NCBI RefSeq assembly: GCF_010093085.1
Contig: NZ_MSRC01000007.1
Coordinates: 1 to 64,000 of the forward strand
Reading direction: 5' to 3'
DNA from: Bacillus sp. SKDU12
GTDB taxonomy: Bacteria > Bacillota > Bacilli > Bacillales > Bacillaceae
Length of the DNA stretch: 64,000 nt
Every line of letters starts with the position of its first letter. The stretch's first letter is position 1. The notes beneath the pieces were generated by a model, which worked only from the letters and a program-made list of their open reading frames with translations, had not been told where the DNA came from and searched no databases. The position numbers and the translations under genes are program-made. Below, one piece after another: positions 53,412 through 63,332 of this stretch.

Positions 53412-53952
53412 AGTCTTTAATTAAAATACCGGCTGCCTCGAGTGCTTGACAAGCATGATCGATGCGGTGTTCATCAGGTGCTGTCAGTGTATGAAGATGC
53501 ACACCGTCAGTCAGCTGTGATAAATAGGCGGCATTTGTGGAATTGATTTTCTGAATGAAACGGCTCACTTCTTTCCGGGTGCCTACTTGGATGGCTGCCG
53601 TTAAATCTCCGTATACGGAATGCTCGATTTTTACGTCTTTTACTGTAACACCTTCGTCCACGATGAGTTGCAATTCCTCTTCAGTCCGTTCGGGGCCGTG
53701 CTGACAAGCGATAATTTTTTCTGCCTGCTGGTGCTGCTGAGCGGCTGTATCCATGTATATATATCCTTGGCTTGTGGCGATGATCGGTTCATTTTTCGCT
53801 TTCAAGAGCGATATGTCCTGTACAATAACCTGTCTTGAAACGTTTGCTTTTTTTGCGAGTTCTCCTCCTGTCAGCGGCGATTTAGATTCCTTCAGCCACA
53901 GAAGAAGCTGTTCACGCCTGCTGGCGCCCATAAGCTTTAATTCTTCGGTCAA
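53410..53952 (-). CDS. niaR: NiaR (YrxA), niacin-responsive repressor
   Basis: Repressor of NAD synthesis that uses nicotinate as corepressor. 180 residues: N-terminal HTH (MGASRREQLLLWL... GGELAKKANVSRQVIVQDISLLK) and C-terminal 3H domain with its conserved histidines (IEHSVYGDL, GVHLHTLTAPDEHRIDHA). TTG 53952 is 9 bases after AAAGGAG; TTG 53958 is only 3. It overlaps nifS by 41 bases. Confidence 0.95.
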   Translation of the reverse strand: MTEELKLMGASRREQLLLWLKESKSPLTGGELAKKANVSRQVIVQDISLLKAKNEPIIATSQGYIYMDTAAQQHQQAEKIIACQHGPERTEEELQLIVDEGVTVKDVKIEHSVYGDLTAAIQVGTRKEVSRFIQKINSTNAAYLSQLTDGVHLHTLTAPDEHRIDHACQALEAAGILIKD

Positions 53953-55099
53953 TATCAAATTCTCCTTTCTTTTGTTCCCAAAGCGCTGTAAGTGTATGTA
54001 ATAACTGATCCAGCTGTTCAGCTGTTGTATGCCTTCCGAAAGAGATGCGGATAAATTGCAGCGCTTCTTGATCTGTTTTTCCTAGTGCTTTCATCGCTGC
54101 AGACGGACCTTGATATCCGGAAGAACAAGCACTGCCCGTTGAGATGCAAATATGATTCCGATTACATTCTAACATAACATATTGTCCTTCAAATGAGTGA
54201 AAAAAACACCCTAAAATATGCGGGAGACATTCTGTTTGTGCAGTGTCTGCCGCAAGGGTTACAGGAAGAGATCGAATACCGATTTCGTCTAATAAGTGTG
54301 CTCTTAATGTTTTATTGCGGGATATCTGTTTATCCATCTCGCTAATGATTAGTTCTGCAGCGGCGGTGAAGGCGCCGATCCCGGGGACATTCACAGTGCC
54401 GGCTCTGAATCCTTGTTCGTGAGCGGTGTGAGGGTAAACGGGTTTCCAAGGGACATCCGGCCGAATATAGACCGCGCCCACTCCTTTAGGGCCGTGGATT
54501 TTATGGCTTGATACTGACAGTGCATCCATCCCTAGTTCTTCTGTATTGATGGGGATTTTTCCAAACGTTTGCACAGCGTCGCAATGAAGAAGAATACCCT
54601 TATTGCGGAGGAATGAAGACAGACGTTGAATGGGCTGAATGATCCCGGTTTCAGAATTGGCATGCTGAATAGATATCAGGCCTGTCTCCGGCCGAATATG
54701 AGCTGTTAATATTTCCTCGGTAATAAGCCCGTATTCATTCGGTTGAATGATGGTTACATCAAATCCTTGCTGTTCCAGATAAGCAGCACAGTTATGAATG
54801 GACTGATGCTCCATAGCGCTTGTAATGAAATGTCTTTTCGTTTTTGGCAGGCAATTAAGCAACGATTGAATGGCCAGAAAATTGGATTCAGTGCCGCCGC
54901 TTGTAAAATAAATGCCGCTTGCTTCTCCGCCAATGATGCTGGCGATTTTTTCACGGCAGTACTCCAGTATGTACTTTGCTTTTCCTCCCGCATCATGCAG
55001 GCTGCTGGCATTCCCGTACATATCTATGCTGAGCTTCTGATAAACGTGGAGAGCTTCCTCGCAAATAGGTGTCGTCGCTGCATAATCTAAATAAATCAT
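53912..55099 (-). CDS. nifS: NifS-type cysteine desulfurase for NAD synthesis
   Basis: PLP desulfurase that supplies sulfur for the [4Fe-4S] cluster of NadA. 395 residues: LDYAATTP start, SGGTESNFLAI, TSAMEHQSI, PLP lysine in SSHKIHGPKGVGA and catalytic cysteine in STGSACSSG. Divergent from nadBCA and cotranscribed with niaR, which supports a dedicated role. Confidence 0.95.
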   Translation of the reverse strand: MIYLDYAATTPICEEALHVYQKLSIDMYGNASSLHDAGGKAKYILEYCREKIASIIGGEASGIYFTSGGTESNFLAIQSLLNCLPKTKRHFITSAMEHQSIHNCAAYLEQQGFDVTIIQPNEYGLITEEILTAHIRPETGLISIQHANSETGIIQPIQRLSSFLRNKGILLHCDAVQTFGKIPINTEELGMDALSVSSHKIHGPKGVGAVYIRPDVPWKPVYPHTAHEQGFRAGTVNVPGIGAFTAAAELIISEMDKQISRNKTLRAHLLDEIGIRSLPVTLAADTAQTECLPHILGCFFHSFEGQYVMLECNRNHICISTGSACSSGYQGPSAAMKALGKTDQEALQFIRISFGRHTTAEQLDQLLHTLTALWEQKKGEFDIDRRIKAYGRQQA

Positions 55100-55141
55100 C
55101 CAGTCTCCTCCGTCTGTTCTTCATAAAAAACTCTTGAGTTT

Positions 55142-55171
55142 ATTTTACTCTTGTGTAAATATATGTGTCAA
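55142..55171 (-). promoter_or_regulatory. SigA-type promoter of nifS-niaR
   Basis: On the minus strand TTGACA, 18-base spacer, TAAAAT. It overlaps the divergent nadB control region. Confidence 0.7.
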
Positions 55172-55185
55172 GACAGATGTAAATA
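55154..55185. promoter_or_regulatory. candidate NiaR operator in nifS-nadB gap
   Basis: Two direct copies of TGTAAATA (55154-55161 and 55178-55185) flank the short palindrome TGTCAAGACA (55166-55175) in the shared promoter region. The placement fits a single regulator silencing both directions; the exact NiaR motif was not checked. Confidence 0.6.
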
Positions 55186-55200
55186 ACAGGGGGGCGACAT

Positions 55201-56796
55201 ATGTCTAAAAAGACGATTGCAGTCATCGGTTCAGGGGCAGCAGCACTTTCCTTAGCGTCTGCTTTTCCGTCCGCATACGAAGTGACTGTCATCACAAAAA
55301 AAAGCGCTAAAAACAGCAATTCTGTCTATGCACAAGGGGGGATTGCTGCGGCTTTTGCAAAAGGTGACACGATTGCATCCCATTTGGAGGATACGTTATA
55401 TGCAGGCTGCGGGCATAATGATCAAGCTATTGCAGGAGACGTTTTACATGATGGGAAAAACATGATTCAAAATCTAGTGGAGAGCGGATTTCCATTCGAC
55501 TGCAATGAACAAGGTGATGTTTGCCTTGGCAGGGAAGGCGCCCACTCATACAACCGTATTTTTCATGCAGGTGGAGATGCAACAGGCAGACTGCTTGTTG
55601 ATTATTTGCTCAAACAGGTTCACAGTAAAATCGAATTAATCGAGCATGAAACAGCAGCCGATTTGCTTGTTGAGAATGGGCGCTGTATCGGTGTCATGAC
55701 AAAAGACAGCAGGGGGCAAGTCAAGGTGAGGCATGCGGATGAAGTGGTGCTGGCGGCCGGCGGATGCGGGAGTCTGTTTCTTCATCATACGAACGACCCA
55801 TCTGTCACAGGTGACGGCCTCTCTCTTGCTTACCGGGCCGGAGCGGAATTAACGGATTTAGAGTTTACCCAGTTTCACCCGACATTGCTTGTGAAAAATG
55901 GTGTTTGCTTTGGACTCGTTTCAGAAGCTGTCAGAGGGGAAGGCGGATATTTAATTGACGAAAAAGGCCGCCGGATTATAGCCGGACGCCATCCTTTAGG
56001 TGACTTGGCTCCAAGGGATATTGTTGCTCGGATTATCCATGAAGAAATATCAAAAGGAAATTGCGTTTATATCGACTGCAGGGCAATTTCTGATTTTGAA
56101 GGGCGTTTCCCCACTATTACTGCTATTTGTGAAAAAGCAGGAGTTGATATCCAAAGCGGAAAAATTCCAGTGGCACCGGGAATGCACTTTTTGATGGGAG
56201 GTGTTTCAGTGAATCGCTGGGGGGAAACGACAGTGCCGGGACTCTATGCAATTGGCGAGACCGCATGTACTGGTTTACACGGAGCCAATCGGCTTGCGAG
56301 CAATTCCTTGTTGGAGGCGCTGGTGTTTGGAAAAAGAGCAGCAGAGCATATAAGACAAAAACCGGTTTATAACAGGCACTATCAATCAGAACCGGAAACC
56401 AATGCCATCTATCAGGTGCCGAATACAAAGGTGAATGAATTGCAAAGCAAAATGGCATGCCATATGTCGATCTTACGGGAAAAAGACAGTCTGATTGAGA
56501 TGAGCAACTGGCTTCATATGTTGTCTTTTCAAGAAGTGAATGTGAAGGATATCACAATGCCCCAGCTGGAGCTTTCTCATTTATGGAAAACCGCAAAGCT
56601 GATGACATTTTCTGCGCTTTTGCGGGAGGAAAGCAGAGGAGCTCACTTCCGTACCGATTTTCCTCAAGCCGATATGCGCTGGCAAGGAAGACAAATTGTC
56701 CATACAAAAAAGGGAATAAAAATCAGAAAAAAAGAGGGGAGTGGGAGAAATGAATCATTTACAGCTAAAAAAATTACTGAATCGCTTTTTTCTTGA
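55201..56796 (+). CDS. nadB: L-aspartate oxidase
   Basis: FAD enzyme making iminoaspartate from aspartate, first step of de novo NAD synthesis. 531 residues: dinucleotide motif GSGAAALSLA (11-20), GGIAAAF, GREGAHSYNRIFHAGGDATG, and EFTQFHPT/HGANRLASNSLLEALVFG of the succinate dehydrogenase/aspartate oxidase family. ATG preceded by GGGGGG. The 3' end overlaps nadC by 47 bases. Confidence 0.97.
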   Translation: MSKKTIAVIGSGAAALSLASAFPSAYEVTVITKKSAKNSNSVYAQGGIAAAFAKGDTIASHLEDTLYAGCGHNDQAIAGDVLHDGKNMIQNLVESGFPFDCNEQGDVCLGREGAHSYNRIFHAGGDATGRLLVDYLLKQVHSKIELIEHETAADLLVENGRCIGVMTKDSRGQVKVRHADEVVLAAGGCGSLFLHHTNDPSVTGDGLSLAYRAGAELTDLEFTQFHPTLLVKNGVCFGLVSEAVRGEGGYLIDEKGRRIIAGRHPLGDLAPRDIVARIIHEEISKGNCVYIDCRAISDFEGRFPTITAICEKAGVDIQSGKIPVAPGMHFLMGGVSVNRWGETTVPGLYAIGETACTGLHGANRLASNSLLEALVFGKRAAEHIRQKPVYNRHYQSEPETNAIYQVPNTKVNELQSKMACHMSILREKDSLIEMSNWLHMLSFQEVNVKDITMPQLELSHLWKTAKLMTFSALLREESRGAHFRTDFPQADMRWQGRQIVHTKKGIKIRKKEGSGRNESFTAKKITESLFS

Positions 56797-57619
56797 GGAT
56801 ATAGGGACAGGGGACATTACGTCGCAGTCTATCTTTGGCGTACATAGCTGCGAAGCGGAGATTGTGGCAAAGTCAGACGGTATCTTTGCCGGAGCTGCAG
56901 TGATAAAAGAAGGCTTTGCCTTATTAGATGAAAATGTTCAAACCATTTTACATAAAACAGATGGAGACATGTTGCGAAAAGGTGAAATAATTGCCGTATT
57001 ACACGGTCCTGCGACAGCACTGCTTTCAGGAGAGCGGGTCGTATTAAATCTTATTCAAAGGCTGTCAGGAATTGCGACGCTGACAAGGGAGGCTGTTCGG
57101 CGGCTTGATGATGAACAGATTAACATTTGTGATACGAGAAAAACAACACCGGGGCTGAGAATGCTGGAAAAATACGCTGTCAGAGCGGGAGGCGGGTATA
57201 ATCATCGATTCGGCTTGTATGACGGCATCATGATTAAAGATAATCATATCGCAGCATGCGGCTCTATTTTAGAGGCATGCAAAAAAGCGCGTCATGCCGC
57301 AGGGCATATGGTAAAAATCGAGGTCGAAGTTGAAACCGAAGAACAGCTACGGGAAGCAATTGAAGCAGGAGCAGATGTTATTATGTTTGACAACTGCCCG
57401 CCTGATACGGTCCGCCATTTTGCAAATCTCACACCAAACCATATAAAAACTGAAGCTTCAGGCGGAATTACGTTAGAAGCTTTGCCTGCTTTTAAAGGGA
57501 CTGGTGTGAATTATATTTCATTAGGATTTCTGACTCATTCCGTCAAAAGTTTAGATATCAGTATGGTTGCTGGATTATCAAATGATTCTATGGAGGGGTG
57601 CCGCGATGTCAATTCTTGA
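56750..57619 (+). CDS. nadC: Quinolinate phosphoribosyltransferase
   Basis: Converts quinolinate plus PRPP to nicotinate mononucleotide. 289 residues with [45 protein letters not shown] and [14 protein letters not shown] 56750 follows GGGGAGTGGGAG. Overlaps nadB and nadA at both ends. Confidence 0.97.
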   Translation: MNHLQLKKLLNRFFLEDIGTGDITSQSIFGVHSCEAEIVAKSDGIFAGAAVIKEGFALLDENVQTILHKTDGDMLRKGEIIAVLHGPATALLSGERVVLNLIQRLSGIATLTREAVRRLDDEQINICDTRKTTPGLRMLEKYAVRAGGGYNHRFGLYDGIMIKDNHIAACGSILEACKKARHAAGHMVKIEVEVETEEQLREAIEAGADVIMFDNCPPDTVRHFANLTPNHIKTEASGGITLEALPAFKGTGVNYISLGFLTHSVKSLDISMVAGLSNDSMEGCRDVNS

Positions 57620-58712
57620 TGTGATAAAACAATCGAATAAGATGATGCCAGAAGGTTATAAAAGAATATCAAGAAAGGACATGGAAACACGTGTTGCCGC
57701 TATCAAGACAAAGTTCGGCAGCAGGCTTTTTATCCCAGGTCATCATTATCAAAAAGACGAAGTCATACAATTTGCTGACCAAACAGGCGATTCCCTGCAG
57801 CTGGCCCAAATTGCCGAAGAAAATAAAAAAGCGGATTATATTGTTTTTTGCGGCGTACACTTTATGGCTGAGACCGCTGATATGCTGACATGTAAGGAAC
57901 AAATGGTCATTCTGCCTGATATGAGAGCAGGGTGTTCTATGGCGGACATGGCAGACATGCAGCAGACCAATAGGGCGTGGGAGAAGCTTCAGCATATATT
58001 CGGAGATACAATCATACCTTTAACGTATGTGAACTCCACTGCGGAGATCAAGGCTTTCGTCGGTAAGCATGGCGGAGTGACTGTAACTTCTTCAAATGCG
58101 AAAAAAGTGCTTGAATGGGCATTTACACAGAAAAAACGAATTTTATTTTTGCCTGATCAGCATTTAGGGAGAAATACGGCTTATGATTTGGGCATTGCGC
58201 TTAAGGATATGGCTGTGTGGGATCCGATAAAAGATGAATTGGCGGCTGCATCTGAGCATAAGAATGTGAAAGTGATTTTGTGGAAAGGACATTGCTCCGT
58301 CCACGAAAAATTCACCGCGGATAATATCCATGATGTGAGAGAGCGTGATCCTGACATTCGAGTCATTGTGCATCCGGAGTGTTCACATGAAGTTGTGACG
58401 CTTAGTGACAACAGCGGATCAACGACATATATTATTGATACAATTAACCACGCCCCGGCGGGAAGCAAGTGGGCAATCGGAACAGAAATGAATCTTGTTC
58501 AGCGGATCATTCACGACCATCCTGATAAACAAATCGAATCACTCAACCCTGACATGTGTCCGTGTCTGACAATGAATCGCATTGATTTGCCGCATTTGCT
58601 GTGGTCTTTGGAACAAATAGAAAAAGGTAAACCTTCAGGCGTGATCAAGGTGCCAAAAGCCATTCAGCAAGATGCCCTCCTTGCTTTGAATCGAATGCTT
58701 TCGATTACGTAA
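57606..58712 (+). CDS. nadA: Quinolinate synthase
   Basis: [4Fe-4S] enzyme condensing iminoaspartate with DHAP to quinolinate. 368 residues; the three cluster cysteines known from the B. subtilis enzyme are in place at C110 (RAGCSMADM), C230 (KGHCSVHE) and C320 (DMCPCLTMN). GGAGGGGTG precedes ATG 57606. Last nad gene; I saw no clear terminator before safA. Confidence 0.97.
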   Translation: MSILDVIKQSNKMMPEGYKRISRKDMETRVAAIKTKFGSRLFIPGHHYQKDEVIQFADQTGDSLQLAQIAEENKKADYIVFCGVHFMAETADMLTCKEQMVILPDMRAGCSMADMADMQQTNRAWEKLQHIFGDTIIPLTYVNSTAEIKAFVGKHGGVTVTSSNAKKVLEWAFTQKKRILFLPDQHLGRNTAYDLGIALKDMAVWDPIKDELAAASEHKNVKVILWKGHCSVHEKFTADNIHDVRERDPDIRVIVHPECSHEVVTLSDNSGSTTYIIDTINHAPAGSKWAIGTEMNLVQRIIHDHPDKQIESLNPDMCPCLTMNRIDLPHLLWSLEQIEKGKPSGVIKVPKAIQQDALLALNRMLSIT

Positions 58713-58736
58713 ATCAGAAATATTTCCCTTCCTGTA

Positions 58737-58766
58737 TTCATAACTTCTTTATTTCAGACATATGTT
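58737..58766 (+). promoter_or_regulatory. candidate SigE promoter of safA
   Basis: TTCATAA, 15-base spacer, CATATGTT; weak SigE resemblance. A TATAAT (58781 region) also occurs nearby. Confidence 0.4.
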
Positions 58767-58827
58767 GTGAAGAAACACAATATAATGACAGCTGAACTGT
58801 TCACGTTTTGCATAGGAGGGGAAAACG

Positions 58828-59997
58828 TTGAAAATCCACATCGTTCAAAAAGGCGATTCGCTCTTGAAAATAGCTGAAAAGTACGGAGTTGATCTGGAGG
58901 AAGTGAAGAAGCTTAATACACAGCTCAGCAATCCAGACTTAATCATGCCTGGAATGAAAATAAAAGTGCCGTCTGAAGGTGTACCGGTCAGAAAAGAGCC
59001 GAAAGCGGGAAAAAGTCCGGCGGCAGGGAATGTGAAGCAAGATCATCCATATGCGAAAGAGAAGCCTAAATCCGTTGTCGACGTAGAAGACACAAAGCCG
59101 AAAGCAAAGAAGTCTGTGCCGTATGTCCCGCCAATGCCTAATTTGCAGGAAAATGTGTATCCTGAAGCTGATGTGAACGATTATTATGATATGAACCAGC
59201 TTTTCCAGCCTTGGTCGCCTCCTAAACCGGAGGAGCCGAAAAAACATCATGACGGAAATATGGATCATGTGTATCACATGCAAAACCAAGACCAATTTCC
59301 ACAACAGGAGGCTATGAGTAATATGGAAAATGCAAATTATCCGAATATGCCTAATATGCCAAAGGCGCCAGAGGTAGGCGGCATGGAAGAAGAAAACGTT
59401 CTTCCCGCAGTTCCGAATATGCCGGCTGTTCTGCCATATTATCACTATCCGGCTCACTTCATGCCGTGTCCCTTGCCATGTCCGGTTCCTGTCTCACCGG
59501 TTCTTCCAGGGTCAGGATTATGTTATCCATACTATCCGGCACAGGCTTATCCAATGTACCAGCCTTATGGATATCAGCCAAGTTTTGTATCGCCTCAGTA
59601 TGATCCGGGTGAATATGAAAACCAGCATCACGGACATTACGGCTCTTACGGAGCGCCTCAATACGCGTCCCCGGCTTATGGCTCTCCGTATGGACATATG
59701 CCGCATGGCTCTCATTATGGCTCGCCTCAAGTGATGGGAGCATACCAGCCGGCGGCTCCAGGATACATGCCGTATAAAGACCATGACGATTGCGGTTGTG
59801 ACGATGATCATCACCACCATCACCATCAGCCACATTACGCCGCACCTGGCTATGCCGGACTCGGAGCTTATGGTACCCCTAATATGCCTTACGGCGGAGT
59901 GAATCCGAATCCATATGCTGCCGGAGTTTCTATGCCAATGGCGAATCAGCCCTCTGCAAACCAAATGTTTGGCCGGCCTGAAGAAGAAAATGAGTAA
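58828..59997 (+). CDS. safA: SafA, inner coat/cortex-interface morphogenetic protein
   Basis: Organises the inner spore coat; interacts with SpoVID and peptidoglycan. 389 residues: N-terminal LysM (about 1-48, IHIVQKGDSLLKIAEKYGVDLEEVKKLN), Pro/Lys linker, then a long Pro/Tyr/Gly/His-rich C-terminal region with a His cluster (CGCDDDHHHHHHQPHY). TTG start after AGGAGGGG. An internal ribosome site near 59305 probably yields the shorter C-terminal form (C30). Confidence 0.96.
   Translation: MKIHIVQKGDSLLKIAEKYGVDLEEVKKLNTQLSNPDLIMPGMKIKVPSEGVPVRKEPKAGKSPAAGNVKQDHPYAKEKPKSVVDVEDTKPKAKKSVPYVPPMPNLQENVYPEADVNDYYDMNQLFQPWSPPKPEEPKKHHDGNMDHVYHMQNQDQFPQQEAMSNMENANYPNMPNMPKAPEVGGMEEENVLPAVPNMPAVLPYYHYPAHFMPCPLPCPVPVSPVLPGSGLCYPYYPAQAYPMYQPYGYQPSFVSPQYDPGEYENQHHGHYGSYGAPQYASPAYGSPYGHMPHGSHYGSPQVMGAYQPAAPGYMPYKDHDDCGCDDDHHHHHHQPHYAAPGYAGLGAYGTPNMPYGGVNPNPYAAGVSMPMANQPSANQMFGRPEEENE
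59305..59325 (+). promoter_or_regulatory. internal ribosome-binding site and start in safA
   Basis: CAGGAGG (59305-59311) precedes in-frame ATGs at 59314 (codon 163) and 59323 (codon 166). In 168 the C30 form is known to arise by internal initiation at about codon 164. Confidence 0.8.
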
Positions 59998-60003
59998 TTG
60001 TTC

Positions 60004-60032
60004 GGAACGATGTAAATCGTTCCTTTTTTATT
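60004..60032 (+). terminator. safA terminator
   Basis: GGAACGAT/ATCGTTCC perfect 8-bp stem, 4-base loop, TTTTTTATTT. Confidence 0.92.
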
Positions 60033-60143
60033 TCGGAGCAGTTAACTGCCAAATGGACAGAACTGACACGCTTAACATACCCCGCACGCGTGCATGATAA
60101 AAACGAGCAAACATGCTCAATTCGTCTACGGGGGGTTTTTCCA

Positions 60144-60740
60144 TTGGGTAAAAAAATGACGATCGCAAGCTTGATTCTAATGACAGCGGGCTTAACTGCA
60201 TGCACAGCAAACGACAATGCTATGAATGATACGCGCAATAACGGCAATACCCGACCAATTGGGTATTATACAAATGAAAATGACGCTGACAGACGGGGAG
60301 ACGGAGTAGACCACGATGGTCCGGTTTCTGAATTAATGGAGGATCAAAACGGCAATAACCGAAATACCACGAATGTGAATAATCGTGATCGTGTTACTGC
60401 GGACGATCGCGTTCCTCTGGCAACTGACGGAACATATAACAACACGAATAACAGTAACATGAACCAAAATGCGGGGAACAACGGGTATGACAACCTAGAA
60501 AACCGCAGACTGGCTGCAAAAATTGCCAACCGTGTGAAACAAGTGAAAAACGTCAATGACACACAAGTTATGGTAACGGATGATCGAGTAGTCATCGCAG
60601 TAAGAAGTCACTCAGATTTTACAAAGTCTGACAGAGAGAATGTTACAAAAGCGGCACGCAACTATGCGAATGGCCGCGACGTCCAAGTATCTACAGATAA
60701 AGTGCTGTTCGAAAGACTTCATAAAATGAACGCCCGCTAG
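60144..60740 (+). CDS. coxA: CoxA (YrbB), sporulation cortex lipoprotein, YhcN/YlaJ family
   Basis: Spore cortex-associated protein. 198 residues: lipoprotein signal with lipobox LTAC (C20), a disordered Asn/Asp/Thr-rich middle, and a C-terminal YhcN/YlaJ domain (about 115-195, RRLAAKIANRVKQVKNVNDTQVMVTDDRVVIAV). TTG 60144 follows CGGGGGG; the frame is open upstream to 60090 without a ribosome site. It follows safA after a terminator. Confidence 0.92.
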   Translation: MGKKMTIASLILMTAGLTACTANDNAMNDTRNNGNTRPIGYYTNENDADRRGDGVDHDGPVSELMEDQNGNNRNTTNVNNRDRVTADDRVPLATDGTYNNTNNSNMNQNAGNNGYDNLENRRLAAKIANRVKQVKNVNDTQVMVTDDRVVIAVRSHSDFTKSDRENVTKAARNYANGRDVQVSTDKVLFERLHKMNAR

Positions 60741-60744
60741 AACG

Positions 60745-60781
60745 AAAAGGCTGCCGGAAGTGTGATTTCGGCAGCCTTTTT
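60745..60781 (+). terminator. coxA terminator
   Basis: AAAAGGCTGCCG/CGGCAGCC stem with a 12-base loop and TTTTT. Confidence 0.93.
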
Positions 60782-60843
60782 CATTGCATCAGCGAACAAT
60801 TCCCATTAAAGTGTACATAGAAAATGTAAAAGAAGGTGAAAAC

Positions 60844-61566
60844 ATGGCAGGACATTCGAAGTGGAAAAATATCCAAAAAAGAAAAAATGCCCAGGATGCA
60901 AAACGCGGGAAAATATTTATGAAGCTTGCGAAAGAAATCTATGTGGCGGCGAAAGAAGGCGGAGCTGATCCTGAAGCAAATTCTGCTTTGCGTTTGGTTA
61001 TCGAAAAAGCAAAAGGCGCCAATATGCCGAATGAAAATATAGATCGAGCCATTAAAAAAGCGGCGGGAAGCCTAGATGGAAACAGCTATGAAGAAATCAC
61101 CTATGAAGGCTATGGCCCATCTGGTGTTGCTGTCATGGTTGAATGTGTTACAGATAACAAAAATCGAACGGCATCAAACGTGCGGACAGCATTTAATAAA
61201 AATGGCGGAAGTCTTGGAGAAAACGGATGTGTAGCCTTTTTATTTGAACGGAAGGGATTTATTGCAATCGAACGTACAGAACAGAAAATAGATGAAGATG
61301 AGCTTATGCTTGATGTACTGGAGGCAGGCGGAGAAGAACTGCAGACGGTAGAAGACCAATATGAGATATTAACAGAGCCTGAGCGCTTTGAAGACGTCAA
61401 AGCAGCTATTGAATCGAAGTATCCCATTTCTTCGGCAGAGGTGACCATGATTCCAGCAACCTATACAGATGCCGATGATCAGGCTGCTGAGAAGCTGGAA
61501 AAATTAATCGACAGTCTAGAGGATGACGATGATGTCCAAGAAGTGTATACCAATTATCGCCCATAA
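60844..61566 (+). CDS. yrbC: YrbC, YebC/PmpR-family protein
   Basis: TACO1/YebC family; members act as translation factors at difficult nascent peptides or as transcriptional regulators, depending on subfamily. 240 residues starting [23 protein letters not shown], with the acidic C-terminus [17 protein letters not shown] 60844 follows AGAAGGTG; upstream in-frame codons from 60784 lack a ribosome site. Which role applies here cannot be read from the sequence. Confidence 0.95.
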   Translation: MAGHSKWKNIQKRKNAQDAKRGKIFMKLAKEIYVAAKEGGADPEANSALRLVIEKAKGANMPNENIDRAIKKAAGSLDGNSYEEITYEGYGPSGVAVMVECVTDNKNRTASNVRTAFNKNGGSLGENGCVAFLFERKGFIAIERTEQKIDEDELMLDVLEAGGEELQTVEDQYEILTEPERFEDVKAAIESKYPISSAEVTMIPATYTDADDQAAEKLEKLIDSLEDDDDVQEVYTNYRP

Positions 61567-61600
61567 AAAAACCGGCACGATGTCATATCGGGCCGGTTTT
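61567..61600. terminator. bidirectional terminator of yrbC and yrbD
   Basis: ACCGGC-CGAT/ATCG-GCCGGT interrupted stem with TTTT on the plus side and TTTTTT on the minus side. Confidence 0.9.
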
Positions 61601-61608
61601 CTGTATAT

Positions 61609-63063
61609 TTAAGAGACACGCTCATTTTCCTGGATATATTCCTTCTCCCAGAAATCAGCGTTTTTGATGCCCAGCGCTTTCGGATCAAATACAGGGTCTA
61701 AGCCCTGTTTCTTTTGGCGCTCGTAATCTTTTAAAGCGAGAAGCGCCGGTTTGGCCAGCAGCACAATCGCGATGACGTTCAGCCATACCATAATGCCAAG
61801 TCCAGCATCGCCTAATGCCCAAGCAAGTGTAGCAGTTTTCACAGTTCCATAGAACGTCGCGGCTAAAATAACCAGCTTTAAGCCAAGTGTTGCCCATTTG
61901 CTTTCTCTGCCTCGGGCTAAATAGACGATATTGGTTTCTGCGATGTAGTAATACGCCATAATCGTTGTAAATGCGAAAAAGAATAAAGCGATAGCCACAA
62001 AGCCCGCACCGAATCCGGGGAGAACATTGTCAATGGCCGCTTGAGTGAAACCGGGCCCGGCTTCGACGCCTTTCAGCTGATGAACGATAAAGGAACCATC
62101 TGCAGCCTGGGTGTTGTACATGCCCGTAAACAAGATCATAAAAGCTGTAGCGGAACACACAAATAATGTGTCAATATAAACAGAAAATGCCTGAACCAAC
62201 CCCTGTTTAACCGGATGGGAAACCTCTGCGGCGGCCGCTGGATGGGGGCCTGTTCCCTGGCCGGCTTCGTTTGAGTAGATGCCTCGTTTGACTCCCCAAG
62301 AAATCGCCATGCCGATCAGGCCGCCAAAAGCGGAATCCAGAGCAAAAGCGCTTTTGAAAATCAATAAAATGACAGCAGGCAATTCAGAAATATTCATGCT
62401 AATAATGATCACAGACAGCAGAATATATCCAATCGCCATAAACGGAACAATCATTTGTGCAGCACTGGCTATTCGTTTGACACCGCCGAAGATGATAAAG
62501 CCTAATAATAAAATGAGAATGCAGCCTGTAATGGCAGGAGAGATGCCGAATGCATTTTTGACGCTGGCCGCAATGGAATTAGACTGTACGCCCGGCATCA
62601 AAAGGGCCATGGCAATAAGAGCGGCAGCGGCAAATAAGACGGCAAACCACTTAATCCCTAAGCCTTTTTCAATATAATAAGCCGGACCGCCTCGATATTG
62701 TCCGCCTTGTTTTACTTTGTAAATTTGAGCAAGCGTTGACTCGACAAAGGCGCTCGCCGCACCGATAAAGGCAATTACCCACATCCATAACACCGCACCG
62801 GGTCCGCCGAATGCAATTGCTGTCGCCGCACCTGCAATATTTCCTGTTCCCACTCGCCCGGACAGCGCAATTGATAGTGCTTGAAAAGAAGAAACGCCGG
62901 CTTCAGAGCTCTTTCCTTTGAACATCAGAACAATCATTTCTTTCAAATGTCTGACTTGTAAAAAACGGGTCATGATAGAAAAGAGGAACCCAATTCCCAA
63001 TAAAATATAAATGACGGGGGTGCTCCATAAGACCGCGTTCAAATGGGCAACAAAATCTTCCAT
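61609..63063 (-). CDS. yrbD: YrbD, sodium/alanine symporter family (AGCS) transporter
   Basis: Putative sodium- (or proton-) coupled amino-acid importer. 484 residues with about eleven helices and the AGCS signatures GRVGTGNIAGAATAIAFGGPGAVLWMW and GVKRGIYSNEAGQGTGPHPAA. ATG 63063 has AGGAGG 7 bases upstream; a TTG codon just before (63066) is less likely. Substrate (probably Ala or Gly) inferred from family. Confidence 0.95.
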   Translation of the reverse strand: MEDFVAHLNAVLWSTPVIYILLGIGFLFSIMTRFLQVRHLKEMIVLMFKGKSSEAGVSSFQALSIALSGRVGTGNIAGAATAIAFGGPGAVLWMWVIAFIGAASAFVESTLAQIYKVKQGGQYRGGPAYYIEKGLGIKWFAVLFAAAALIAMALLMPGVQSNSIAASVKNAFGISPAITGCILILLLGFIIFGGVKRIASAAQMIVPFMAIGYILLSVIIISMNISELPAVILLIFKSAFALDSAFGGLIGMAISWGVKRGIYSNEAGQGTGPHPAAAAEVSHPVKQGLVQAFSVYIDTLFVCSATAFMILFTGMYNTQAADGSFIVHQLKGVEAGPGFTQAAIDNVLPGFGAGFVAIALFFFAFTTIMAYYYIAETNIVYLARGRESKWATLGLKLVILAATFYGTVKTATLAWALGDAGLGIMVWLNVIAIVLLAKPALLALKDYERQKKQGLDPVFDPKALGIKNADFWEKEYIQENERVS

Positions 63064-63192
63064 CAAACTTCCTCCTCACTTCCACTTCAAAATACACGTA
63101 TAAAAGAATTTTGGGTTAATCGAACTATTTCTACAACTGATTTGTCACATTATATGACCCGGTAATTAACAATAAGGAGAGGAAGGGAAAAA

Positions 63193-63225
63193 GAAAAAAC
63201 GCTGCGAGTGATTACGCTGCGTTTT
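63193..63225. terminator. hairpin between yrbD and a small ORF, no obvious parent gene
   Basis: AAAAACGCTGCG/CGCTGCGTTTTT arms (one mismatch) with T-runs both ways. It lies upstream of both flanking genes (divergent), so it does not obviously end either. Confidence 0.6.
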
Positions 63226-63332
63226 TCGTATTTCACGACATATCAAGTTCATACTATCTTTACACTTCTTTAAAATTCCCTCAATAAAGCGGTGGTATGA
63301 TGGAAACAAATAAAGGGTGAGGAGAGACAGAA

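Noticed and set aside
58939-59964. Three long minus-strand ORFs (128-172 aa) opposite safA
   Set aside because: Low-complexity His/Ile/Met/Arg peptides that mirror the Pro/Tyr/His-rich safA sequence; no ribosome sites.
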